From Chloroflexota bacterium (lineage in GTDB: Bacteria > Chloroflexota > Chloroflexia > QHBQ01), in contig JANXYP010000105.1 of assembly GCA_025355955.1 (NCBI GenBank), positions 1 to 52,744 of the forward strand: 52,744 nt of DNA. The letters are read 5' to 3'. Shown one piece after another: positions 7,230 through 15,617 of the stretch. The position numbers and the translations under genes are program-made. The stretch's first letter is position 1. Each line of letters begins with the position of its first letter. The notes under the pieces were generated by a model. The model ran no database searches and was not told the DNA's origin. It saw only the letters and a program-made list of their open reading frames with translations.

Positions 7230-8097
7230 CCAATTGCGCCGCCGCTTCCCTGGAGAGCAAACCGTCCTGGAGGGCTGGCGCACGAGCAGCACCGCTAACC
7301 CAGGCAGTACAATTGACCCTGGTCAGCGTAAACCGCACCCCTCCCCTGCTCCAGGGCCGCGCCGCGTTGCGGGTAACGTGCCGCTGCCCTGGTACGAGCG
7401 CATCGAGGAGCGTATCAATGCGCTGGCGCTTAGGGTAGGTGGCAGTGGCACACGCAATGCTGGCGGCGCGATTATCGCTTTCGCCCTGCTGATCATCTTT
7501 CACCCACTGGTGTTCTTTGGCCTCGGCTACTTCGTGCCGCAATCTAGTCGGCTACAGTGGGATTCCGACCAACTCGCCTGCCTGACGCTGGCGAGCTGCG
7601 GACTGCTGATGCCCGCTACCTTCGCCCTGGTCGACCCAGCTAGCAACGCAGCGTTTAGGGGGGTATCGAGCTGGCGGGTACACGCCTCGTTGTTGATGGG
7701 AGCAGGGCTTGGTTATGTGGCCGTTGCTGGCACACTCTTGTTCTCGCTGGCGGGGCTGGCGGCGCTGTTCGGCCTGGCCGGGGTGGGCGTGGCCGAGTTC
7801 GTCTGGCAGCCACTCTTGCGGGTACTCTGGGCCGCGCTACTGACGGCTGCCTTTGTGTTTGGCTGCTACTGGGGGGTGAGGCGAAGCATGGTCAACTGGA
7901 CGGCACTGGATGGCCAGCTAGCATTCTCAGGTCGCAACTGGCTAATTATGCTGATGGTGCCACTGATGGCTGGGCCGTTTGTCGGGTTCTTCCTTTACGA
8001 GTTCCGCGATGAACTGCGCTCCATCTGGCTTGGTCCCTTGCTCGGCCTGGCAATATTGATTGTCAGCTGGCGCTACTACCCCAAAGTGGAAGGTTGA
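7147..8097 (+). CDS. C-terminal polytopic membrane part of the HTH-membrane regulator
   Basis: If the frameshift at 7115-7118 is real, this part could only be made from an internal start; otherwise it is residues ~60-374 of one protein. It begins with the end of the HTH domain (LARVLNLDEQAVDRLLGAAN), has a ~60-residue hydrophilic proline-rich linker, then six or seven membrane segments (such as GGAIIAFALLIIFHPLVFFG and AALLTAAFVFGCYWG). The architecture is a DNA-binding head tethered to a membrane domain, which suggests a membrane-embedded transcription sensor, perhaps for the small exported peptide encoded divergently. No known sensor motif was recognised. It converges with the winged-helix gene. 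Confidence 0.65.
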   Translation: MLKLARVLNLDEQAVDRLLGAANHPPLDQLRRRFPGEQTVLEGWRTSSTANPGSTIDPGQRKPHPSPAPGPRRVAGNVPLPWYERIEERINALALRVGGSGTRNAGGAIIAFALLIIFHPLVFFGLGYFVPQSSRLQWDSDQLACLTLASCGLLMPATFALVDPASNAAFRGVSSWRVHASLLMGAGLGYVAVAGTLLFSLAGLAALFGLAGVGVAEFVWQPLLRVLWAALLTAAFVFGCYWGVRRSMVNWTALDGQLAFSGRNWLIMLMVPLMAGPFVGFFLYEFRDELRSIWLGPLLGLAILIVSWRYYPKVEG

Positions 8098-8201
8098 GTT
8101 AATATCGCTGGTGGCTACCGTCTGCCCCGCCTTAATGGTACGCAGCAAGAATACTTCACGGATAGGGACTGACGCTGCCCATTGTCCAGTCGATGCTGGC
8201 G

Positions 8202-8954
8202 CTACTGGCTTAATGTTACACTATAAACGTAGCGGGATTTGGGGCCACGCCGCCGCACCATCAATCTTTGCCGCTCCAGGCTGTGAACTGCATCGAGCAA
8301 CAGCGGGTAGGAAACCTGATGGTGCTCCTGTAGCGCGGTGTGTAGCTGACTTAGGGTACACTCGCCCAACTCTCTTGCCACGGTCAGCGCCCTGGTTTCT
8401 AGCTCAGGCAGATCAGCATCTCCGGTGCGCTGACGGAGTCTAGTTCTTGACACTCGCACGGAAGTTAGTGTGGGCGCAACTTTACCCTGCAGCCGTTCTT
8501 TATCCAGCGCTGTCTCCTCAACTGTTGTCGAGGCAAGTAGGTAGTATCGACGCGGCCAGCTCTCCACTCTTCCCAGCCTGCCTTCCTGCATCAGGGTTCG
8601 CACTGCGCTGGCAACTGCGCCGTAGGACAGATTCGCGCTTTGGAGTAGCGCACGGTGCAGTTCGCTGATGCTGGGTCGCTTTAGCTTATTCACCAGCTCC
8701 AGCAGCCGGGGCTTCAGTTGCAGCTGCGAGGTTTTCGCCCGCCCACGCGACAGCCCTTCTGCCATCCCCTGGGCATCCCCGCGATGCACCAGGCTGCCCG
8801 CTACTCTGGTGGGGACGCGCAGCACTTGATCGCGCAGCGCTTTATGCAGTTGCTGGGAACTAACCTCTTGTTCGCGCTCCGTCGGTTGAACGGTAATAGG
8901 CTCGTCACTCGCAGCCTCAGTTTCGATTGGTGTAGCAGCTTCTTCGTCGGGCAT
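8202..8954 (-). CDS. protein with two winged-helix-like repeats
   Basis: Start ATG 8952-8954 is preferred over an upstream ATG at 8984 because a GGGGGG-rich ribosome site lies just before it. After a ~75-residue acidic, probably disordered N-terminus come two related segments of ~60 residues: one with LKRPSISELHRALLQSANLS then RLGRVESWPRRYYLL, the other with GECTLSQLHTALQEHHQVS then RLMVRRRGPKSRYVYSV. Each reads as helix, HTH and beta-wing, so the protein probably binds DNA as an internal duplication. I do not know the family. The 104 nt after its stop, up to the convergent HTH-membrane gene, hold no clear gene. Confidence 0.6.
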   Translation of the reverse strand: MPDEEAATPIETEAASDEPITVQPTEREQEVSSQQLHKALRDQVLRVPTRVAGSLVHRGDAQGMAEGLSRGRAKTSQLQLKPRLLELVNKLKRPSISELHRALLQSANLSYGAVASAVRTLMQEGRLGRVESWPRRYYLLASTTVEETALDKERLQGKVAPTLTSVRVSRTRLRQRTGDADLPELETRALTVARELGECTLSQLHTALQEHHQVSYPLLLDAVHSLERQRLMVRRRGPKSRYVYSVTLSQ

Positions 8955-9031
8955 CTTCTTCCCCCCTCTATATATTACTATCAAAGAGCTTCTACCAACA
9001 CCCCTGATGAACTCAGTCGAAAAGGATGTAG

Positions 9032-9877
9032 CTATAACCTGCGGGCGCGTACCAGCAGCACCTCGTTCTTCAGCACTACGCCTCCATCGCTGGCGGGGTG
9101 GGCCTTGAAGAAAGCAATCATATCGTGCATTAGCGCTTGTTGCACTTCAGATGTTTGCTTGTGGTAGAAAGGTCGCATCGTGCCAGTGGCATCGAGCATT
9201 GCTTGAGCTCCCTGCTCCGCGCTGGCGAAATGCCAATCGTGGCGCACGAACTGATGTTCGATGTTGCTGAAACCAGCATCGGTGAACAGACTTTGATGCA
9301 AGGCAGGATCACCTATGTCCCATAGCCCGGGCGTGCCAGGTAGCGACGGGCCTGCGGTGTAAGGCGCGGCCACGTCAGCGGTGCCAGCTAGTTCGCAGCG
9401 GCTGGCCTCAGCCCATACCGCAATAGCAATGCACCCATCCCGGTCGAGTTCGCGGCGCATCCCGCGCAACATTGCTAGCTTGTCGGGAACGTACATCAGC
9501 CCCAACTGGCTGAGGGCGACGCTGAAGGTGTGCGGCTTGACATCGAGCGCCTCGGCATCCATCTCCATCCAGGTGATGTCGGTATAGCCCTCGTGTTCGG
9601 CATTATTGGCCGCAATTGTAAGAAGCTGTGGTGATATGTCGGTTCCGACTACTACACCTTTCTCGCCCAAGCGACGGCGCGCTACCAGCGCAACCACTCC
9701 GCTGCCGGTCGCCACATCCAGCACCCGATCGCCGGGAACAACCCCGGCGTAATCAACCAACTGCTCGGCAAGCGCGGCGGTGAGGTGGCCTAGCTGGCTA
9801 GCCCAATCTGCGGCGGCAAGGTCCCAGCCCTTCTTCTCGTGAGCCTTGAAGCGGGCTGGGTCGAAATGGTTACTCAT
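9032..9877 (-). CDS. class I SAM-dependent methyltransferase
   Basis: 281 residues with a Rossmann methyltransferase fold. Motif I is VLDVATGSGVVALVARR at about residues 53-69, followed by the acidic motif II loop VVGTDISPQLL and motif III around WMEMDAEALDV. It resembles UbiE/MenG-like and small-molecule methyltransferases. The C-terminal third is helical and probably sets substrate specificity. The start ATG overlaps the stop of the acyl-carrier-like gene by 8 nt (ATGAGTAA), indicating translational coupling. As third gene of a GT2 / carrier-like / methyltransferase operon, it may modify a lipid or glycoconjugate; the substrate is not known. Confidence 0.88.
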   Translation of the reverse strand: MSNHFDPARFKAHEKKGWDLAAADWASQLGHLTAALAEQLVDYAGVVPGDRVLDVATGSGVVALVARRRLGEKGVVVGTDISPQLLTIAANNAEHEGYTDITWMEMDAEALDVKPHTFSVALSQLGLMYVPDKLAMLRGMRRELDRDGCIAIAVWAEASRCELAGTADVAAPYTAGPSLPGTPGLWDIGDPALHQSLFTDAGFSNIEHQFVRHDWHFASAEQGAQAMLDATGTMRPFYHKQTSEVQQALMHDMIAFFKAHPASDGGVVLKNEVLLVRARRL

Positions 9878-10157
9878 ATTTCTGCCGCATCCTTTCCATG
9901 ATATAGTCAGTCAGGTTTCCGATCGTGCCGAGCGGGGCGAGGACACCAGGATCGTCAGTGATGTTGATGCCGAACTCGCTCTCCAACTCAAGCACGAGGT
10001 TGACATTCAACTGCCCACCACGCTCCATACCCTGGCTGAAAATGGGGCTATCATCATCGAGGTGGGTCATATCAAGCCCCTCCTCGGCGCGCAGATCGGA
10101 GAGGATCGAGATTACTTGGGCATCTACCTGCTCGCGGGTAGTGAATTGATCGTCCAT
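9870..10157 (-). CDS. acyl-carrier-protein-like protein without the phosphopantetheine serine
   Basis: 95 residues with the ACP pattern: N-terminal helix, DDDSPIF loop, then GGQLNVNLVLELESEFGI, which aligns with the ACP segment DSLDTVELVMALEEEFGI. The serine that carries 4'-phosphopantetheine falls on a glycine here, and the preceding Asp is also Gly, so it cannot be a normal holo-ACP if this alignment is right. It could be a structural ACP homologue or a partner for the adjacent methyltransferase or glycosyltransferase. ATG 10155-10157 has CAGGAGC upstream. It lies 17 nt after the GT2 gene and overlaps the methyltransferase by 8 nt. Confidence 0.7.
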   Translation of the reverse strand: MDDQFTTREQVDAQVISILSDLRAEEGLDMTHLDDDSPIFSQGMERGGQLNVNLVLELESEFGINITDDPGVLAPLGTIGNLTDYIMERMRQKYE

Positions 10158-10174
10158 GGTAGCTCCTGTCTAAC

Positions 10175-10996
10175 CTATTTCTTTTCCTTCGCCTTTAGCA
10201 GCAACAAGCTGAACAGCGCCACCGCACCCGCACCCGCACCCAGAAACAGCCGCAAGGTCTGATTGGGCTGCTGGGGAACGATCACACCATCGGGAGGCAC
10301 ATAGTCGCGCATCCGCATCCACAGCTTGAGCGTCTCCTTCATCGAGCGGGAGACTACCTTCCAACTACCGCCGCTCTGCTCGCCAGCGGTGCGGGGTAGA
10401 TGGTTGACCCCAACCTCCACGATAGTGCGCCCGCGCACGTTGGCCTTGGCAAGTATCTCGGCATTGATCAGCCCATAGCGGGCTTGCAGGTTGATGCCCC
10501 TCAGCACATCGGCGTGGAAGACCTTGAAGGCGCAGTCTATGTCACGCACATGGACGTTGAAGAGCAACTGCACCGCGATGTTGAATAGCCGTGCGTATAT
10601 AAGGCGCACCGCTGGGTCGTTGCGCTTGATGCGATAGCCCGCCACGATGTCATAATGAGGCACATAAGGGGCGAGGCGGTTGAGGTCGAGCAGGTCGAAC
10701 TGGCGGTCAGAGTCGGTGAACATAATGTAGTCACCTTTCGCTGCATTCATGCCAGTGGTGATGGTGTCGCCATAACCGCGATTGACCTCGTGGTGGATGA
10801 CGCGCACGTGCGGGTTGGCGGCGGCGAGCTGGTCGGCGATTTCGCCAGTGCGATCCTTGCTGCCGTCATTAACCACTACCACCTCATAATCGCTGAAGAT
10901 GGTAGGCAGCACCTTCTCGGCATCGTGGACAACAGCGGCGATGTTCTCTTCCTCGTTGTGGGCGGGCAGCACCAGTGAGAGCTTGCCATCAATCAT
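10175..10996 (-). CDS. family 2 glycosyltransferase (polyprenyl-phosphate sugar synthase-like)
   Basis: 273 residues. The GT2 core starts at once (LSLVLPAHNEEENIAAVV), with VVVVNDGSKDRTGEIA, the metal-binding FTDSDRQFDLLDL (DxD-like), and the DIDCAFKVFHADVL segment typical of dolichyl/undecaprenyl-phosphate mannosyl- or glucosyltransferases. One membrane segment near the C-terminus (LFLGAGAGAVALFSLLLL) with a basic tail would anchor the enzyme on the cytoplasmic face. GAGGAGAT precedes ATG 10994-10996. It is first gene of the three-gene operon with the carrier-like protein and methyltransferase. A small hairpin GCGGG/CCCGC lies in its leader. Confidence 0.88.
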   Translation of the reverse strand: MIDGKLSLVLPAHNEEENIAAVVHDAEKVLPTIFSDYEVVVVNDGSKDRTGEIADQLAAANPHVRVIHHEVNRGYGDTITTGMNAAKGDYIMFTDSDRQFDLLDLNRLAPYVPHYDIVAGYRIKRNDPAVRLIYARLFNIAVQLLFNVHVRDIDCAFKVFHADVLRGINLQARYGLINAEILAKANVRGRTIVEVGVNHLPRTAGEQSGGSWKVVSRSMKETLKLWMRMRDYVPPDGVIVPQQPNQTLRLFLGAGAGAVALFSLLLLKAKEKK

Positions 10997-11116
10997 GTGA
11001 TTGGTATCTCCTCTTTGAGCTTTATGTAGACTTAGCTAGGCGGGTTATAGCCCGCTTTGAAACTCAGTTTAGGCTAAAAGTATAACATAAAATACTTTGC
11101 TTTGCCCAATTTACCG

Positions 11117-11147
11117 CAAAAGGCCCGCACCATAATGGCGCGGGCCT
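11117..11147 (-). terminator. terminator of the glycoside hydrolase gene
   Basis: On the minus strand AGGCCCGC and GCGGGCCT form an 8-bp stem, extended by CCAT/ATGG in the loop, and are followed by TTTT (11118-11121). It lies 17 nt after the stop at 11165. Confidence 0.75.
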
Positions 11148-11164
11148 CTCGCTCAGAAGCGGGC

Positions 11165-13219
11165 TTACTTGCTCATCTGCTGCAAGGCGGTGTAGGCGGG
11201 ACGGGGGCTGTAGTCGGCGTTGAGTACCGCCCAGGGTACCTTTTCATCGCTATTGGGCAGGCCGAGGGTGCTGAAGTTGAGGTTCCAGACGGTCATCACT
11301 CCCATCCAGGGGTAGTCGTTGACCCCCTTCTGGAAGGCGCGTACCAGGTATGTACCCTGGGTCTGCTCGTCAATCAACTGGCAGTATTCGTAGCCATTGG
11401 CGGGGTTGGGGTTATCCACGCACGAAGGCCAGCCGAACTCAGTGAGCCACATCTGCTTGGCCTGGTCGCCGTTCGCCTCCATCACCTGGCGGAGTTGCTC
11501 GATGCGGCGGAAGTAGAAGCTGGGATCATTAAGCCAGCAGTCGCTACGTGGCTGGTACTTGGGAGGGCAAGCGCCGCTGCCGGGCTGGTCGGGCCACAGT
11601 TGGTCGGGCGAGTTGCCGTAGCCTGCGCCGTGTGCGCCGAGTGCGTCAAAGTAATCTTTCACCTCGCCACCATTGATCGCATAAATCTGCCCCAAGTAAG
11701 CAACATCGTCAATCGCCAGGCTCGGGTCGTTCACGCCGGTGGGGGTAAGCGCGCCGAACAGCACGACAGCGTGGTGATCGGCGAACTTCACCCCCCAGTA
11801 GCCGTAGCGAAGCGCGGTGACGTAACGAGCGGGGGCGACTTGACCGCCGGTCTCCACTGCGTAATTCTCCTCGTTCCAGATCTCGTATGCGGAAACCAAC
11901 CCCTTGTAGTGGCTAGTCAACTGGTAGACAAAGTTGCCGAGGTCGGTGGGATCGTCAGGCAGCCCGCCCTTGATTGCGCCAGCCGTGGCCCAGTCGGGCG
12001 ATTTGGCGATGCTGAAGATCAACTTCAGACCTTTAGTATTGGCATCGGCGACAATTTGATCAAGTGAACCCCAGGCGTACTGTCCCTTGTTGCCCTCGAT
12101 ATCTTTCCAGGAGATCTGCAGCTTGACCCAACCGAAGCCTGCGCCCTTCACCATATCGTAAGCCTGATTGTGGTCAACGTAGTAGAGGGCGGCGTTAAAA
12201 CCATAACCAACGTGTGGACCTAGCAGCGGTGCGCTGTAGTGGCCTACACCCTGGTAGCGCCACTGCAGGTAGTGCTGGCCGATGTTGCCCATCTGCACAC
12301 GGTAAGCGGCGTTTGGTTCGCTGGGAACGTAGGTGAGGACGCGGCGCTCGAAAGCTTGGATCAGCACAGCGGTGTTGGCATGACCTGCGTACTTGACGTT
12401 GGCCCAGTACGGTTCGCTGATCGGCAGGCCGGTTGCGTAGTTCCAGGGGTTGTTCATTTGCTGGTTGACCCGCTGGCCGTTGACCAGTACCTGCCCATGC
12501 GCGGTGAGGAAGTTCCAGAACACTGCGGGGATGTTATGCTGCGTCGTCGGCTCGAAGTAGACGAATTTAGTGCCAGCATCGCTGGCTTTGCTATTGTCAT
12601 TGCCGATGTTGCCCGCCTTGTCAATCGTCGAGGTGGCGTTCTGGTCGGTCTGGTTGGGGGCGGGCAGGCCGTTGCCCCCGGTAATGCTGCTGACTGTCTG
12701 CCAGGTGCGATAGGTAGGAGCGTTGCCATCATCGGCATCGGAGGCGAGCGGGATGTCGCTGGGGAAGCGCGACTCGAAGGTTGTGTCACCGATCTGCATC
12801 CTGCCGCTAATTAGCTCTTCGGTGAGCAACCCATTGGTAACATAGTAGGCATTACCAGGGTCGGCGCTGGGGTCGTTAATCTCCATGCGGCTCTTGTCAA
12901 AGTATTCGACCTTGCGGGTCTTGGTCGCGCCCTTCGCGTCAAGATAGGTCTCATAGGTCCAGTAATTAGGGGTTGGTCCCCAGTACCAGGAGCGGCTCAC
13001 CGAGCCGTCGGCAACGTACTGGTCGGTACGCTGCCAGGTGCGGGTGAAGGCTGCGTCGGCGAACTGCTTGTCGAGCGGGGTAGAGGCGGGCGCGGTATTT
13101 GGCTGCGCCGCTGGCGATTGCGTAGGCGCGGCGCTGCTGTTGCCCCCCGCACTGGTCAGTAGCATGATGATGGTGAACAGGGAGATGAGCGTTGTCGCTC
13201 GCTTGCGGAAACTTGACAC
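11165..13219 (-). CDS. secreted clan A (GH39/GH5-like) glycoside hydrolase
   Basis: 684 residues from GTG 13217-13219, chosen because AAGGAGG (revcomp at 13228-13235) precedes it and a signal peptide follows at once (SFRKRATTLISLFTIIMLLT). Residues ~40-330 form an N-terminal domain common in Chloroflexota secreted proteins, ending with FERRVLTYVPSEP and GQHYLQWRYQG. The C-terminal half is a TIM barrel: acid/base Glu in YEIWNEEN at about residue 448 and nucleophile Glu in MWLTEFGWPS at about residue 593, as in retaining clan A enzymes. The polysaccharide substrate is unknown. It is divergent from acsA and ends with a clear terminator. Confidence 0.88.
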   Translation of the reverse strand: MSSFRKRATTLISLFTIIMLLTSAGGNSSAAPTQSPAAQPNTAPASTPLDKQFADAAFTRTWQRTDQYVADGSVSRSWYWGPTPNYWTYETYLDAKGATKTRKVEYFDKSRMEINDPSADPGNAYYVTNGLLTEELISGRMQIGDTTFESRFPSDIPLASDADDGNAPTYRTWQTVSSITGGNGLPAPNQTDQNATSTIDKAGNIGNDNSKASDAGTKFVYFEPTTQHNIPAVFWNFLTAHGQVLVNGQRVNQQMNNPWNYATGLPISEPYWANVKYAGHANTAVLIQAFERRVLTYVPSEPNAAYRVQMGNIGQHYLQWRYQGVGHYSAPLLGPHVGYGFNAALYYVDHNQAYDMVKGAGFGWVKLQISWKDIEGNKGQYAWGSLDQIVADANTKGLKLIFSIAKSPDWATAGAIKGGLPDDPTDLGNFVYQLTSHYKGLVSAYEIWNEENYAVETGGQVAPARYVTALRYGYWGVKFADHHAVVLFGALTPTGVNDPSLAIDDVAYLGQIYAINGGEVKDYFDALGAHGAGYGNSPDQLWPDQPGSGACPPKYQPRSDCWLNDPSFYFRRIEQLRQVMEANGDQAKQMWLTEFGWPSCVDNPNPANGYEYCQLIDEQTQGTYLVRAFQKGVNDYPWMGVMTVWNLNFSTLGLPNSDEKVPWAVLNADYSPRPAYTALQQMSK

Positions 13220-13270
13220 CAGGGTGTTCCTCCTTGTGGGTAAGTGAAACGGATGATACGCAACGGCCAC

Positions 13271-13279
13271 ATTATACCA
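13271..13279 (-). promoter_or_regulatory. extended -10 promoter candidate for the glycoside hydrolase
   Basis: On the minus strand the bases read TGGTATAAT, an extended -10 (TGnTATAAT), about 52 nt before the GTG start. No good -35 was found at 17 nt. Confidence 0.5.
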
Positions 13280-13326
13280 TTTTAACGTTCCAGCCGCTAT
13301 TTGGTTGCCCCATAAGGAAAAGTTTG

Positions 13327-13335
13327 TGATATAAT
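13327..13335 (+). promoter_or_regulatory. extended -10 promoter candidate for acsA
   Basis: TGATATAAT fits the extended -10 consensus; TTGCCC at 13305-13310 is a poor -35 at 19 nt. The predicted leader of ~100 nt contains the heptad array at 13391-13425. Confidence 0.5.
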
Positions 13336-13390
13336 GCCAGGGCGGAGCCAATTCTGCCCATTTTGCCATCACTCAAATCCGCACTCTTAC

Positions 13391-13425
13391 TCTACATTCT
13401 ACATTCTGTATTCTACCTTCCATAA
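13391..13425 (+). repeat. heptanucleotide array (TCTACAT type), 5 units
   Basis: Five 7-nt units, TCTACAT, TCTACAT, TCTGTAT, TCTACCT, TCCATAA, end just before the ribosome site of acsA (AAGGAGG). The same degenerate unit recurs at 45730 and 49731. Confidence 0.8.
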
Positions 13426-13441
13426 TAAGGAGGAGACAAGC

Positions 13442-15424
13442 ATGGTCGCGACAGATGACCGCAGCGACGCGCCGAGCTTCGTAATGCGCCGTCCCGATTT
13501 TGATAGCACTGACCACGTGCTGAACGAGCAGCGAGTGTTCAGCCCTACTGCTGAAGAGGTGGCAAACGCCAACATCACCGCCTATATGCACAGTAAGGGC
13601 TTCGACAACTATGAGGACTTCCACCGCTGGAGCATCGAACACTTCGAGGAATACTGGGCTGACCAGGCACGGGAGCTACACTGGTTCAAGGACTGGGAGC
13701 AGACCTTTGATTGGTCGGGCAAGCCGTTCGCCAAGTGGTTCGTGGGTGGCAAAATGAATATTGCCTACAACTGCCTCGACCGCCACAAGGGTACACCCGT
13801 CTGGGAGCAAGTTGCCTACCACTGGGAGAGCGAGGACGGCAGCGAGAAGCGCACCATCACCTATGCCGAACTGTATCAGGAGGTAAACCGCTGCGCCTCC
13901 GCGCTCAAGGCAATGGGCATCGGCAAGGGTGATCGCATCACCATCTATATGCCGCGCGTGCTGGAGATGGCAGTGGCGATGCTGGCAGTAGCCCGCATCG
14001 GCGCGATCCATTCGGTGGTGTTCGCTGGCTTCGCCTCCGTTGCGCTGGTCGACCGTATTGACGATGCTCAGTGCAAGGCGGTGATTACCTGCGACGGCTA
14101 TGTATACAAAGGCAAGGTGGTCAACCTCAAGGGCATTGTGGACGAGGCGGTGGCGAAGACCCCCAGCATCGAACACGTCCTCACCCTTAAGCGGGCGGGC
14201 AATGAAGTTGCCTGGCACGAGGGCCGCGACGTGTGGTGGAGCGATGCGATCAGGCAGCAGCCCCTGGATGTCGAGGTGCCAGCCGAGCCGATGGACAGCG
14301 AGGATTTGCTCTACATTCTCTACACCAGCGGCAGCACCGGCAAGCCGAAGGGCGTGGTTCACGTGCATGGCGGCTACGCGGTGGGCTGCTACGCCACCAC
14401 CAAGTTCGTTTTCGACATAAAGCCCAACGATGTCTACTGGTGTACCGCAGACCCGGGCTGGGTCACCGGCCACAGCTATATCATATACGGGCCGCTTATG
14501 GCGGGCGCGACCAGTGTGCTGTACGAAGGGGCGATGGACTTCCCCGATCCAGGGCGATGGTGGCAGGTGGTGCAAGACTACAAAGTGACGATTATTTACA
14601 CTGCGCCCACCGCCATCCGCGCCCTGATGAAGCAGGGTGAACAGTGGCCCGCCAAGTACGACCTCAGCAGCCTGCGCTTGCTGGGCAGCGTGGGTGAGCC
14701 AATCAACCCCGAAGCCTGGCTCTGGTATCGCCGCGTCACTGGCGACCGCCTGCCAATTATGGATACCTGGTGGCAAACCGAGACGGGCAGCATGATGATT
14801 AGCCCGACCATCATCCAACCACTCAAGCCCGGCTCGGCCACTCGCCCGCTGCCGGGCATTGATGCCGAGTGCGTCACCATCGAGGGCAAGCCGGTGGGCC
14901 GCACCCGTGGTGGTTTCCTGATCATCCGCAAGCCCTGGCCCAGCATGATGCGTACCATCTATCGCAGCCCGGAGCGTTACGAGACCTATTGGAACACCAT
15001 CGCCGATGTCTACTTCGCGGGCGATGCCGCGCACGAGGATGCCGACGGCTACTTCTGGATCCAGGGGCGGGTGGACGACGTGATCAAGGTCAGCGGCCAC
15101 CGCCTGGGCAGCAGCGAGATCGAGAGCAGCCTGGTCAGCCATCCGGCGGTGGCTGAGGCGGCGGCAATCGGCCTGCCCGACGAGCTAACTGGCGAACACC
15201 TCTATGTCGAAGTCATCCTCAAGAAAGGCTTTACCTCAAGCGACGAACTAGCCGCCGAACTGAAGAAGCACGTGCGCGGCGAAGTCGGCCCCATTGCCGT
15301 ACCCAAGACGATCGTGTTCGTGGATGCGCTGCCCAAGACCCGCAGCGGCAAGATCATGCGCCGCGTAATCAAGGCGAAGGCGTTGGGCCAGGATCTGGGT
15401 GATATTACCACTTTGGAGGGGTAG
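13442..15424 (+). CDS. acsA: acetyl-CoA synthetase (acetate--CoA ligase, AMP-forming)
   Basis: 660 residues from ATG 13442 with AAGGAGGAG just upstream, the normal length for Acs. It activates acetate via acetyl-AMP to acetyl-CoA. Seen in order: the N-terminal Acs cap (HWFKDWEQTFDWSGKPFAKW), the P-loop YTSGSTGKPKGVVH near residue 293, the acetate-pocket motif DTWWQTETGSMM, the hinge region GRVDDVIKVSGHRLGSSEIE, and the C-terminal KTRSGKIMRRVIK around residue 634. Its lysine in SGK is needed for adenylation and is the usual site of regulatory acetylation. It is monocistronic: own promoter, heptad repeats on both edges, and a terminator at 15465. Very sure. Confidence 0.97.
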   Translation: MVATDDRSDAPSFVMRRPDFDSTDHVLNEQRVFSPTAEEVANANITAYMHSKGFDNYEDFHRWSIEHFEEYWADQARELHWFKDWEQTFDWSGKPFAKWFVGGKMNIAYNCLDRHKGTPVWEQVAYHWESEDGSEKRTITYAELYQEVNRCASALKAMGIGKGDRITIYMPRVLEMAVAMLAVARIGAIHSVVFAGFASVALVDRIDDAQCKAVITCDGYVYKGKVVNLKGIVDEAVAKTPSIEHVLTLKRAGNEVAWHEGRDVWWSDAIRQQPLDVEVPAEPMDSEDLLYILYTSGSTGKPKGVVHVHGGYAVGCYATTKFVFDIKPNDVYWCTADPGWVTGHSYIIYGPLMAGATSVLYEGAMDFPDPGRWWQVVQDYKVTIIYTAPTAIRALMKQGEQWPAKYDLSSLRLLGSVGEPINPEAWLWYRRVTGDRLPIMDTWWQTETGSMMISPTIIQPLKPGSATRPLPGIDAECVTIEGKPVGRTRGGFLIIRKPWPSMMRTIYRSPERYETYWNTIADVYFAGDAAHEDADGYFWIQGRVDDVIKVSGHRLGSSEIESSLVSHPAVAEAAAIGLPDELTGEHLYVEVILKKGFTSSDELAAELKKHVRGEVGPIAVPKTIVFVDALPKTRSGKIMRRVIKAKALGQDLGDITTLEG

Positions 15425-15449
15425 TGATTAGTGATTGGTGATTAGTGTT
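15422..15449 (+). repeat. heptanucleotide array (TAGTGAT type), 4 units
   Basis: TAGTGAT, TAGTGAT, TGGTGAT, TAGTGTT. The first unit begins with the acsA stop codon TAG, so the array starts exactly at the gene end. Confidence 0.8.
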
Positions 15450-15464
15450 GAATTACGCCATTTG

Positions 15465-15498
15465 GGGCGCACGAACGACGTGCGCCCTTCCGTTTTTG
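15465..15498 (+). terminator. rho-independent terminator of acsA
   Basis: GGGCGCACG (15465-15473) pairs with CGTGCGCCC (15479-15487) around AACGA, followed by TTCCGTTTTT. Confidence 0.85.
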
Positions 15499-15617
15499 CT
15501 CTACCAGCAAGATTTGCCCGAAAGTACCACGCAAAACCACACGTTTTTGCCTGGTTTGGCTGTATAATAGTAGGTGTATTCGCAAAAGCAAGCAGCTATG
15601 GGTATAAGGAGGGGAAT

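Noticed and set aside
8098-8201. Possible gene remnant on the minus strand (reads IREVFLLRTIKAGQTVATSD)
   Set aside because: The peptide looks SAF-domain-like, but it is short, has no start or ribosome site, and the similarity may be chance.
11102-12067. 321-residue open frame on the plus strand
   Set aside because: Antisense to the glycoside hydrolase and running through its terminator; low-complexity Val/His/Gly composition typical of a shadow frame.
13676-15142. 488-residue open frame on the minus strand
   Set aside because: It is wholly antisense to acsA, which has all family motifs; high GC leaves the antisense frame open. No ribosome site or known motif.
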